From positions 1-8,796 of the forward strand of contig BNTQ01000108.1 in assembly GCA_025996715.1 (NCBI GenBank): a DNA stretch of 8,796 nt, given 5' to 3'. Numbering within the stretch: position 1 is the stretch's first letter; every line of letters begins with the position of its first letter. Below are positions 1 through 5,865 of the stretch, piece by piece. The notes under the pieces are model-generated. The model was given only the letters and a program-made list of their open reading frames with translations, did no database searches and was not told where the DNA came from. The DNA comes from Bacteroidia bacterium. Its GTDB lineage: Bacteria; Bacteroidota; Bacteroidia; Bacteroidales; UBA932. The translations under genes were made by a program, and so were the position numbers.

Positions 1-1514
1 GTAAGGGTTTGGTTGTCGCCGGTGGGCAAGGGTGTCCACGCATCTTTTTCAAACATCCGTCCCACCGCAAAGTTTGCCAATCGCAAACCTACTGTTCCCA
101 CAAACATTCCGTTGCCCCAGCCGCCCGAAAGTTCTATTTGGTCGTTGGGTTTTTCTTCTACAACGTAGGTCAAGTCCACAGTTTCGTTGGCGGGATTGGG
201 CACGGGTTTCACGTCCAATTTTTCGGGGTCAAAGTTGCCCATTTGAGCCAAGTCGCGGATAGAGCGCACGATGTGGGTTTTGCTAAACAAGTCGCCCGGG
301 CGGGTAAACAACTCACGGCGAATGACGTGCTCGTTGGTTTTGGTATTGCCTTGAATGTAGATATTGTCAATAGTTGCCTGCTTGCCTTCGTAGATGCGCA
401 TTTCGAGGTCAACAGAGTCGCCCTCAATTTTTACTTCCACCGGTTGCACATTAAAAAACAGGTAGCCATCGTCCATATACATTGTGGTTACTGAGTTATC
501 TTCGGTAAGCAAACGTTTTTCCATAGTTACTCGGTCATATACATCGCCTTTTTGCACGCGCAATATATTGGTGAGCATCTGCGAGGGATAGCGGGTGTTG
601 CCTGTCCACGTAAGGTTGCGGTAATAATACTGATTGCCTTCGTAAATTTTGTACAAAATGCCCACGTGTTTTTTATCAATGTCCCACACCGAATCGCCGA
701 TAATTCGGGCATCTCTGTAACCTCTTTCTTGATAAAATTCTAAGATATTGTTTTTGTCCTCGTCCAATTCTTTGTCAATGTATTTTGACGATCGCCAAAA
801 GGTGTACCAACGCTGGCGTTGCACCTTTTTTTGTGCGCCCCGCAGTTGCGACGATTTGATTTTTTTGTTGCCCGTAAACTCAAATTCTTTGACCCGCATT
901 TTATTTTTTTTATCCACCTGAAAATAGAGGCGGATACCGTTGGCAATGACCGAATCGTTGGTAAATCCCACTTTTACTTCCACATTGCGAAAGCCTTTTT
1001 CGATGTAAAACTTTTTGATGAGGTCAACCGACCTATTTTGCACAAATTCTGAGAACTCAGAGCCGCGCCGTAGCGATAGTTTTTCTTTCAAATCATCTTG
1101 GTCGCCTTTTTTGACACCCTGAATGCTGTAACCCACAATGCGGGGACGTTCTTTGAGGTAAATTTCCAAAAAAATGCGGTCGCCTTCTACTTTTTTGGCA
1201 TTCAATTTCACGTCGGCAAACATACCGTTTGCCCACAATTTTTTCATTGCCATTGCGTTTGCCTCGCTGGGGATAGTAATGGTATCGCCGCTCAGCAAGC
1301 CCGAAATGGCAATAATTTGGTCGGTGTTGTAGTACTTTACCCCCGCCACGCTAACGTCGGCAATCACGTACTTTTTGGGTGCGTTAAAACTGGTAGGGAT
1401 GTCCACCATTTCGTCCTCAATAGAGGCGGTATCTACATTTTCTACTATTGCCTCTTGCGCTGCCATAGTGCCACAAAGCAATACAAAGAAAAAGAAGAGA
1501 AAGTGTTTATTCAT
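1..1514 (-). CDS. bamA: BamA outer-membrane assembly factor (Omp85), N-terminal part, runs off the window
   Basis: This is the N-terminal 504 codons of an open frame that continues past position 1. BamA is the central subunit of the machine that folds beta-barrel proteins into the outer membrane. The start is MNKHFLFFFFVLLCG, a signal peptide with probable cleavage after MAA near residue 19. Five POTRA-like repeats follow at about residues 49-120, 124-200, 206-290, 298-375 and 379-455. Repeat-type motifs are visible, such as EFTGNKKIK (about 212), WTGNTRY (about 303) and IYIQGNTKTNEHVIRRE (about 385), the last typical of POTRA5. From about residue 457 the pattern IELSGGWGNGMFVGTVGLRL marks the first barrel strands; the rest of the barrel lies outside the window. 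The start ATG lies 55 bases after the nuoCD stop and has no Shine-Dalgarno sequence, as is common in Bacteroidota. No terminator is seen between the genes, so some read-through from nuoCD is possible. The identification is firm; only the C-terminus is missing. Confidence 0.93.
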   Translation of the reverse strand, partial: MNKHFLFFFFVLLCGTMAAQEAIVENVDTASIEDEMVDIPTSFNAPKKYVIADVSVAGVKYYNTDQIIAISGLLSGDTITIPSEANAMAMKKLWANGMFADVKLNAKKVEGDRIFLEIYLKERPRIVGYSIQGVKKGDQDDLKEKLSLRRGSEFSEFVQNRSVDLIKKFYIEKGFRNVEVKVGFTNDSVIANGIRLYFQVDKKNKMRVKEFEFTGNKKIKSSQLRGAQKKVQRQRWYTFWRSSKYIDKELDEDKNNILEFYQERGYRDARIIGDSVWDIDKKHVGILYKIYEGNQYYYRNLTWTGNTRYPSQMLTNILRVQKGDVYDRVTMEKRLLTEDNSVTTMYMDDGYLFFNVQPVEVKIEGDSVDLEMRIYEGKQATIDNIYIQGNTKTNEHVIRRELFTRPGDLFSKTHIVRSIRDLAQMGNFDPEKLDVKPVPNPANETVDLTYVVEEKPNDQIELSGGWGNGMFVGTVGLRLANFAVGRMFEKDAWTPLPTGDNQTL

Positions 1515-1546
1515 TATGTCGTAATGTGTTGATGTCAAATGAGTTA

Positions 1547-1554
1547 CAAATTTA
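1547..1554 (-). promoter_or_regulatory. Candidate -7 element of the bamA promoter
   Basis: On the minus strand this reads TAAATTTG, matching the Bacteroidota -7 consensus TAnnTTTG. It would start transcription near 1540, about 25 bases before the bamA ATG at 1514. The nearest upstream TTG that could act as a -33 box is about 23 bases away, longer than the usual 19-21, so the match is partial. A word of this kind can occur by chance in AT-rich spacer DNA. Confidence 0.3.
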
Positions 1555-1569
1555 CAAGGGGTCAATATC

Positions 1570-3198
1570 TTATCTATCAATGCAGGGTATCACGTAGTCC
1601 AACGATGCGCCCAGCATAATGAGGTCGGCAATTTTTTCGTCGGCGGCAATGGCTTTGAGCGCACCCACCAACACCAACGACGGCGAGCGGAACTTGACGC
1701 GGTAAGGCGTTTTTTCGCCCTTGCTGGTGATGTGCACGGCAAATTGTCCGCGTGCATTTTCGACTCGCTGAAAAAAATCGCCTTCGGGTAACTTAATCAC
1801 AGCCTTGGTTTTGGCAGCATAGTCGCCCTCCGGAATGTTGTCCACCAACTGCTCAATGATGCGCAACGACTGCTCTATTTCGTCCAAACGGATGATGTAG
1901 CGGTCAAAAGTTACGCCGCCCGAGCGCAGCACTTCGTCAAAATTCACTTTGCCATAGGCGGCATAAGGTTCTATTTTGCGAATATCGTTGTGCCAACCCG
2001 ATGCGCGTCCTGAGGGACCTGTTGCCCCCAGCGAAATGGCTTTTGCCTCACTCAGGTAGCCCACGTCCTTCATACGTCCGCGTGCAATGGGATTGCCGGT
2101 GAACAAGAGGTGGTGCTCTTTGAGCATCTTGCGCATATAGGGAATAAATTCTTTGATTCGTTTTTGAAAATTGGGATGAATATCGTTGACAACGCCGCCA
2201 ATCAGGTTGTAGTTTGCCATGAGGCGGCCGCCGCAGGTTTCTTCAAAAATGTCCATAATTTTTTCGCGGTCGCGCATCCCATACACGAAAGCGGTGATGC
2301 TGCCCATATCCATACACATACAGCCCCAGCCCAAAAGGTGAGAGGCAATGCGGGTGAGTTCGTCAAAAATGGTGCGGATGTAGTGGGCACGCTCGGGCAC
2401 TTGCAACTGCAAGGCTTTTTCGCAACAGAGACACAGCGCGTGGCGATTCATGGTGTCCGAAAGGTAATCCAAGCGGTCGGTGAGATGCAGTATCTGCGGG
2501 TAGGTATAACGCTCGCACATCTTTTCGATGCCGCGATGAATGTAGCCAAAAACAGGGTCTATCTTTTTAATTTGTTCGCCCTCCAACGACACGCGCAAGT
2601 GCAACACGCCGTGCATTGCAGGATGCTGGGGACCAAAGTTGATAACATATTCGTCCGCTTCAAACAATTGTTTTACCTCTTCGGTTTTTGTGCCCATTGT
2701 GAGCGTTACCGAGGGCACGCGCTCCATATCCTCAATGCGTTCATTTTCGAGTGGAATGGGGTTGATGGCGGGGTCGGCGTTGTAGTCTTTGCGCAGGGGA
2801 TAGCCTTTCCAATCCTGCCGCAAAAATATGCGCCGCATATCAGGGTGATTCACAAAGCGGATGCCAAAATAATCATACACCTCGCGCTCATACACCGATG
2901 CCGAATCCCACAGGTCGCACACCGACAAGAGTTGGGGCTGCTCGCGGTTAGCAGTGCCGGTCTTCAAAGCCAACACCTGCGCAGGCTGCGCCGATGGCGA
3001 GAGGTAGTAAATCACGCCCAAGGTGTCGCCATAGTCCATCCCCACGATGTCTATGAGGTAGTCAAATTTTTGCTCACTATCATAGCGCAAATAGCGGGCT
3101 ACCTCATAGCATTTGTCGGCAGGCACAGTAACCACCATCCGCCCCTCCTGGCTGTCCACCGTAATCTCACGGCTAATGGATAAAAGTTTTTCTTTCAT
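1570..3198 (-). CDS. nuoCD: NADH-quinone oxidoreductase subunits C and D, fused (NuoCD)
   Basis: This 542-aa protein joins two peripheral-arm subunits of respiratory complex I, which passes electrons to quinone and pumps protons. Residues 1-165 or so are NuoC (30-kDa subunit), with the signature EREVYDYFGI at 104-113 and the conserved tail MRRIFLRQDWKGYPLRKDY at 121-139. From about 185 it is NuoD (49-kDa subunit), with NFGPQHPAMHG at 187-197, YIHRGIEKMCE at 219-229 and the near-C-terminal R-x-K-F-R-x-P segment at 500-506. It ends SLDYVIPCIDR, a variant of the usual end of NuoD. NuoB and NuoD together form the quinone site near cluster N2. The ATG is three bases after the stop of a short upstream ORF and has no Shine-Dalgarno sequence. 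nuoA and nuoB lie upstream on the same strand but are separated by a methyltransferase block; bamA follows. The function is certain and the fusion is read directly from one uninterrupted frame. Confidence 0.96.
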   Translation of the reverse strand: MKEKLLSISREITVDSQEGRMVVTVPADKCYEVARYLRYDSEQKFDYLIDIVGMDYGDTLGVIYYLSPSAQPAQVLALKTGTANREQPQLLSVCDLWDSASVYEREVYDYFGIRFVNHPDMRRIFLRQDWKGYPLRKDYNADPAINPIPLENERIEDMERVPSVTLTMGTKTEEVKQLFEADEYVINFGPQHPAMHGVLHLRVSLEGEQIKKIDPVFGYIHRGIEKMCERYTYPQILHLTDRLDYLSDTMNRHALCLCCEKALQLQVPERAHYIRTIFDELTRIASHLLGWGCMCMDMGSITAFVYGMRDREKIMDIFEETCGGRLMANYNLIGGVVNDIHPNFQKRIKEFIPYMRKMLKEHHLLFTGNPIARGRMKDVGYLSEAKAISLGATGPSGRASGWHNDIRKIEPYAAYGKVNFDEVLRSGGVTFDRYIIRLDEIEQSLRIIEQLVDNIPEGDYAAKTKAVIKLPEGDFFQRVENARGQFAVHITSKGEKTPYRVKFRSPSLVLVGALKAIAADEKIADLIMLGASLDYVIPCIDR

Positions 3199-3201
3199 AA
3201 A

Positions 3202-3345
3202 TCAATTATTTTCTATCGTAAACTTTGCATTTCGCAAAAGTTGTATGCTATTGTAATTGGCTACATTTGCAAAACCAAACTGCCACAGCGAATAAATATC
3301 TTCTCGTTTTTCAAAGTGAGGGTTATTCAATTTCTTTGATTCCAT
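3202..3345 (-). CDS. Short ORF (47 aa) or gene remnant between the methylase module and nuoCD
   Basis: An ATG at 3345 opens a 47-codon frame that overlaps the last 23 bases of the 175-aa gene and stops three bases before nuoCD. The product begins MESKKLNNPHFEKRED and contains IYSLWQFGFANVANYN. I recognise no family, and no signal peptide or membrane segment is evident. It is in the +1 frame relative to the upstream gene, so three readings are possible: a translationally coupled small gene, the frameshifted tail of the 175-aa protein, or the stub of a lost gene. It could also be non-coding DNA that happens to be open. Its codons look AT-rich like the rest of the block and unlike nuoCD. Confidence 0.3.
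   Translation of the reverse strand: MESKKLNNPHFEKREDIYSLWQFGFANVANYNSIQLLRNAKFTIENN
3223..3240 (-). repeat. Small inverted repeat upstream of nuoCD
   Basis: Minus-strand arms TTTGC (3238-3234) and GCAAA (3228-3224) enclose a five-base loop GAAAT. The outer C-G pair can form with one bulged base. The element ends about 25 bases before the nuoCD ATG. It is followed by only three T residues, so it is a poor intrinsic terminator. It could be a small RNA hairpin in the leader of nuoCD. A similar word without the symmetry (CATTTGCAAAA on the plus strand) occurs at 3264-3274. Confidence 0.25.
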
Positions 3346-3850
3346 TCCATAACATATCTCGTCCAGAATAATTCCAATAACGAATATCTTGTTCAATAAA
3401 TAACCACTTCAAAACGGCAAGGATTAAATCACAAGGTAGCCCCGATGAAAAAGATAACTTGTTCGTTTCTGTGTAATCTATATCATTGGTACATCTATAA
3501 ACATCGTTCATAAGATTAAACAATTTTTCATATTCGGGATAGTTCTCTTCTGCTTTTATAGCAAGGTCATAAAAAATATCTTCGTGTTTTGGACGGTTTC
3601 GTCCATTTCCGTCAAAATCAATACTTTCTACACAAACTATAAAGTCAAATCCATTGTACAAGTTTGCTGGACGACGCAAAAAAACTCGGTTGCCATCACC
3701 TAACGTCTCCACATAATATGTGTATTTGGACGCCAAATTTCCCCTCCCAGAACCGTATTCTTCTTCTGATAACTTATTTACAACACGCATACGAACATCG
3801 TTTCTGTTACCGATGTTACTGAAAGATTGTGTAATTACATACTCTGCCAT
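3323..3850 (-). CDS. Uncharacterised 175-aa protein coupled to the DNA adenine methylase
   Basis: I do not recognise this family. The gene starts four bases after the methyltransferase stop, so the two are almost certainly one transcription unit and probably functionally linked. The protein has no signal peptide or membrane segment and is expected in the cytoplasm. It is rich in acidic and aromatic residues. Segments that look like structured core are the strand-like RVFLRRPANLYNGFDFIVCVE (in two parts, 55-63 and 64-75), a helical acidic region around 88-125, and LAVLKWLFIEQDIRYWNYSG at about 144-163. A stop follows twelve residues later. A nuclease role is suggested only by position: no HNH motif, and no clear PD-(D/E)xK motif, can be picked out (FDFIVCVE has the acidic residues but no following lysine). 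Alternatives are a regulator or accessory subunit of the methylase. It is shorter than DpnII/MboI-type endonucleases, which are about 280 residues. The sampled GC content is about 32-37%, well below the flanking nuo genes. Confidence 0.8.
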   Translation of the reverse strand: MAEYVITQSFSNIGNRNDVRMRVVNKLSEEEYGSGRGNLASKYTYYVETLGDGNRVFLRRPANLYNGFDFIVCVESIDFDGNGRNRPKHEDIFYDLAIKAEENYPEYEKLFNLMNDVYRCTNDIDYTETNKLSFSSGLPCDLILAVLKWLFIEQDIRYWNYSGRDMLWNGIKEIE

Positions 3851-3854
3851 AATT

Positions 3855-4808
3855 TTATTTGTTTATAAAATTGAAAGCCAAGGTTCGTGGTTCATACCGA
3901 TAATTTGTTATGAGTAATTCACTAATTTTTCCTCGCTTTTCGCCATTGCAATTTACCGCTCTATTTGCCGAAACCTTAAATATATTATATCCCAAATAGG
4001 CTGTTTCAAAAAACGTATCATTCACATTTTCGTTTGTGGGGTCAGAGTTGGAAAGCATCAACTTTGCTCCTTTTTCGCGGTCTAATTTTTTAAAAAAAGA
4101 GGCTAATTCTATTTGTTCTTTATCTCTAAAAACAGTCCCTGTATAGGTTGTAAAACTTGCCGTAGCACTAATAGGACGATAAGGCGGGTCAAAATACACA
4201 AAACTATTCTCATTTATTTTATCCCAACAACTTGTATAATCGGCTTGTACAATTTCTGCATTTTTCAATGTTTTGGATACCGCCATAATGTTTTGCTCAT
4301 CACAAATAGCGGCTGTTTTGTATTTTCCATAAGGTACGTTAAATTCTCCTCGTGCATTCAACCGAAAAAGCCCATTAAAACAAGTCTTGTTCAAAAAAAT
4401 AAATTGTGCAGCCCGCGACACCCAATTATCCGACATCTTTTTGTAATTGACTTCAAACCGCTGCAAATTAAAGTGTTGCCTAACGGATAAAAACAAATCA
4501 TTGCGCTTGTCTTGTGCTGTTGCATCGTACTCTTTTTGATATTGTTCCAAAAAATCCAACATATCAGCAGGGCGTTTTTGTACAACTTGGTAAGTCAAAA
4601 TCAAATCTTTGTTAAGATCGGAAAGATAAGCATTTTCTATTTTAATTTTTTGAGAAAGTGCAAAAAACAACGCCCCGCCTCCCACAAATGGCTCTATATA
4701 ATTTTTTATAGCACCCTTTTTGAGTTCTTGGGGATAGTACTCCTCCAATTGTCCTAACAACTGATTTTTACCTCCCACCCATTTTATAAATGGTTTTGCT
4801 TTGCTCAT
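3855..4808 (-). CDS. DNA adenine N6-methyltransferase, Dam/DpnIIA (D12) class
   Basis: This 317-aa enzyme transfers a methyl group from S-adenosylmethionine to adenine N6 in DNA. The motif order is that of the alpha group: motif X (FIKWVGGK, 7-14), motif I for cofactor binding (EPFVGGGALFF, 39-49), the conserved NKTCFNGLFRLN (140-151) with GEFNVPYG (154-161), then catalytic motif IV DPPY (207-210). MLSNSDPTN (251-259) and the C-terminal SELLITNY (296-303) also fit the family. All key residues are present, so it should be active. The family usually recognises GATC, which is likely here but not proven by the sequence. The gene starts 31 bases after the nuoB stop and ends four bases before the 175-aa gene. 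Its sampled GC content (about 25-40%) is far below nuoB and nuoCD, which points to acquisition. Its own sequence contains one of the only two GATC sites I find in the window. It could be an orphan methylase or half of a restriction-modification pair. Confidence 0.93.
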   Translation of the reverse strand: MSKAKPFIKWVGGKNQLLGQLEEYYPQELKKGAIKNYIEPFVGGGALFFALSQKIKIENAYLSDLNKDLILTYQVVQKRPADMLDFLEQYQKEYDATAQDKRNDLFLSVRQHFNLQRFEVNYKKMSDNWVSRAAQFIFLNKTCFNGLFRLNARGEFNVPYGKYKTAAICDEQNIMAVSKTLKNAEIVQADYTSCWDKINENSFVYFDPPYRPISATASFTTYTGTVFRDKEQIELASFFKKLDREKGAKLMLSNSDPTNENVNDTFFETAYLGYNIFKVSANRAVNCNGEKRGKISELLITNYRYEPRTLAFNFINK

Positions 4809-4813
4809 AATGT

Positions 4814-4829
4814 ATTGTATATCAACAAT
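4814..4829. repeat. Inverted repeat in the leader of the methyltransferase gene
   Basis: Arms ATTGT (4814-4818) and ACAAT (4825-4829) flank a six-base spacer in the 31-base gap between nuoB and the methyltransferase start. The far arm ends five bases before the ATG at 4808. A protein bound here could control the methylase, which many restriction-modification systems need. Five-base AT-rich arms are short enough to arise by chance. Confidence 0.25.
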
Positions 4830-4839
4830 TTCAGCGATT

Positions 4840-5427
4840 TTACCGTTTTTTACTACTCATTTCCGGTTGCTTGGGCAAGTCAAAAAAGTCTTGCACTTTT
4901 ATTTTGCGTGCCATTTGCATCATACCGTAGAGCATTGCATCGGGGCGGGGTGGGCAGCCCGGAACAAACACATCCACCGGAATAATTTCGTCAACCCCTT
5001 GCACCACGTGATAGGAATCTTTGAAGGGACCGCCGCTCACTGCGCAGCCGCCTATTGCCATCACGTACTTGGGCTCTGCCATTTGGTCGTAGAGGCGTTT
5101 GAGCACAGGCGCCATTTTGTGCACAATGGTGCCGCACACAAAAATCACATCGGCTTGACGCGGGCTGTTGCGCGTAACTTCCCAACCAAAGCGGGCAAAG
5201 TCGGCGCGGGCTGCGCCCACGCACATAAACTCAATGCCGCAACAACTTGTAGCAAACGTGAGCGGCCACACCGAATTGCTGCGCCCCCAGTTGATGATAT
5301 CGCTGATGGTGCCCACCACAATGTTTACGCCGTTTTTGCGCAATTCGTCCACGTAGGCTTCGAGGCTTTCGTTGTCGCCAAAATCCTCGTATTTCATATT
5401 GGGGATAGTGATGTCTTTTACTTCCAT
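4840..5427 (-). CDS. nuoB: NADH-quinone oxidoreductase subunit B (NuoB)
   Basis: NuoB is the complex I subunit that carries the last iron-sulfur cluster, N2, which reduces quinone at the junction of the peripheral and membrane arms. From the chosen start (MEVKDITIPNMKYED) the protein is 195 aa. The cluster ligands are all present: the tandem cysteines in TSCCGIEF, the cysteine in FVCGTIVHKM and the cysteine in VPGCPPRP. The conserved GRSNSVWPLTFATSCC and GGPFKDSYHVVQGVD regions are also intact. The frame stays open upstream to 5538, but that extension lies inside nuoA in another frame. The internal ATG at 5427 has AAGGAG seven bases upstream, so it is preferred. It overlaps the end of nuoA by ten bases, implying coupled translation. 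The C-terminal QPEMSSKKR tail is charged and shows no sign of truncation by the downstream insertion. Confidence 0.96.
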   Translation of the reverse strand: MEVKDITIPNMKYEDFGDNESLEAYVDELRKNGVNIVVGTISDIINWGRSNSVWPLTFATSCCGIEFMCVGAARADFARFGWEVTRNSPRQADVIFVCGTIVHKMAPVLKRLYDQMAEPKYVMAIGGCAVSGGPFKDSYHVVQGVDEIIPVDVFVPGCPPRPDAMLYGMMQMARKIKVQDFFDLPKQPEMSSKKR

Positions 5428-5771
5428 ACCAAAACTCCTTTTTTCCAAGCGTATGCCAATCCCAATGTAAGTACTATCAAAAAGAAAAGAACGCAAACCA
5501 AACCTTGCATTCCTGCGTTTTTGGTAATTACTGCCCAAGGAAACAGCATTACAGTTTCTACGTCAAATACTAAAAATAAAATTGCAAACAAGTAGTAGCC
5601 CGACCTGAACTGCACCCACGAATTGCCCCGCGTGGGAATGCCGCATTCGTAAGGCTCGCCTTTGAGCGCGTTGTTTGAATGAGGCGAAATAAATTTTGCG
5701 ATAAGCAAGGCAGCAACTACCAAAACCAAGGCAGCCAACAGCACCACCAGAAATAATGCAGAATTTGTCAT
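5418..5771 (-). CDS. nuoA: NADH-quinone oxidoreductase subunit A (NuoA)
   Basis: NuoA is a small membrane subunit of complex I that helps link the membrane arm to the quinone site. The 117-aa product has the three expected transmembrane helices at about residues 6-27, 58-78 and 88-108. The loop carries the conserved YECGIPTRG, containing the cysteine known from this loop, and the second helix contains FDVETVMLFPWA with its essential acidic residues. The length is normal for the family. It is the first gene of the nuo group, starts after a 94-base AT-rich spacer, and overlaps nuoB by ten bases. Confidence 0.96.
   Translation of the reverse strand: MTNSALFLVVLLAALVLVVAALLIAKFISPHSNNALKGEPYECGIPTRGNSWVQFRSGYYLFAILFLVFDVETVMLFPWAVITKNAGMQGLVCVLFFLIVLTLGLAYAWKKGVLVWK
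5435..5440 (-). promoter_or_regulatory. Ribosome binding site that sets the nuoB start
   Basis: The minus strand reads AAGGAG seven bases upstream of the ATG at 5427. Most other starts in the window have no such sequence, so this site is unusual here and settles the choice of the internal start over the longer frame. It lies inside the last codons of nuoA. Confidence 0.7.
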
Positions 5772-5865
5772 CTAAAATTTAATGTATAGTTTCTAAAAAA
5801 TGTACTATTTTGTTTGTAACTAATTGTAAATCAATAATTTACATATATTTTTATAGATTATGCCG
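5772..5865 (-). promoter_or_regulatory. AT-rich spacer likely to hold the nuoA promoter
   Basis: This 94-base gap separates the permease stop from the nuoA start and is strongly AT-rich. It is the longest non-coding stretch in the window and the most likely place for nuo transcription to begin. I find no clean TAnnTTTG with a TTTG box at the right distance, so no exact promoter is called. An inverted repeat lies within it. Confidence 0.35.
5825..5843. repeat. Inverted repeat between the permease and nuoA
   Basis: Arms TGTAAAT (5825-5831) and ATTTACA (5837-5843) are perfect seven-base complements around a five-base centre. The element begins about 22 bases after the permease stop. As a terminator it is weak, with only two G-C pairs and no long T run directly after it. 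It could equally be an operator site for the nuo promoter. Confidence 0.35.

Larger units (their letters stand above)
3202..4839 (-). other. Probable acquired methyltransferase island between nuoB and nuoCD
   Basis: The block holds the adenine methyltransferase, the 175-aa protein and the 47-aa ORF, all in the orientation of the nuo genes and with gaps of 31, 4 and 3 bases. Sampled lines have a GC content of about 25-40%, against about 50-68% in nuoB and nuoCD. nuoB and nuoC are normally neighbours, so an insertion into the operon is the simplest reading. No transposase, integrase, tRNA gene or long terminal repeat marks the edges, so the mechanism is not visible. The exact ends are uncertain by tens of bases. 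Confidence 0.7.

Noticed and set aside
9..1532. Several plus-strand frames of 60-160 codons over the bamA region
   Set aside because: The minus strand is a single unbroken 504-codon frame with a signal peptide and five POTRA repeats, which explains the whole stretch.
2110..3183. A 357-codon open frame on the plus strand opposite nuoCD
   Set aside because: It is exactly antisense to a certain NuoCD, its product is rich in His, Val and Phe as expected for a mirror frame, and it resembles no family.
3223..3240. The hairpin upstream of nuoCD as an intrinsic terminator
   Set aside because: The stem is only five base pairs and is followed by three T residues, too weak to call; it is kept only as a small inverted repeat.
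3201..4825. The word ATCAA at both edges of the methylase block (3201-3205 and 4821-4825), as a possible target-site duplication
   Set aside because: Five AT-rich bases recur by chance, the copies are not exactly at the inferred ends, and no transposase or terminal repeat supports them.
5428..5538. An N-terminal extension of NuoB by 37 residues
   Set aside because: The extension is the wrong frame of nuoA coding sequence; the internal ATG has a good Shine-Dalgarno sequence and gives the normal NuoB length.
4801..5595. A 264-codon plus-strand frame opposite nuoB and nuoA
   Set aside because: It lies antisense to two intact overlapping nuo genes, and its His/Ala/Val-rich product is typical of a shadow frame.
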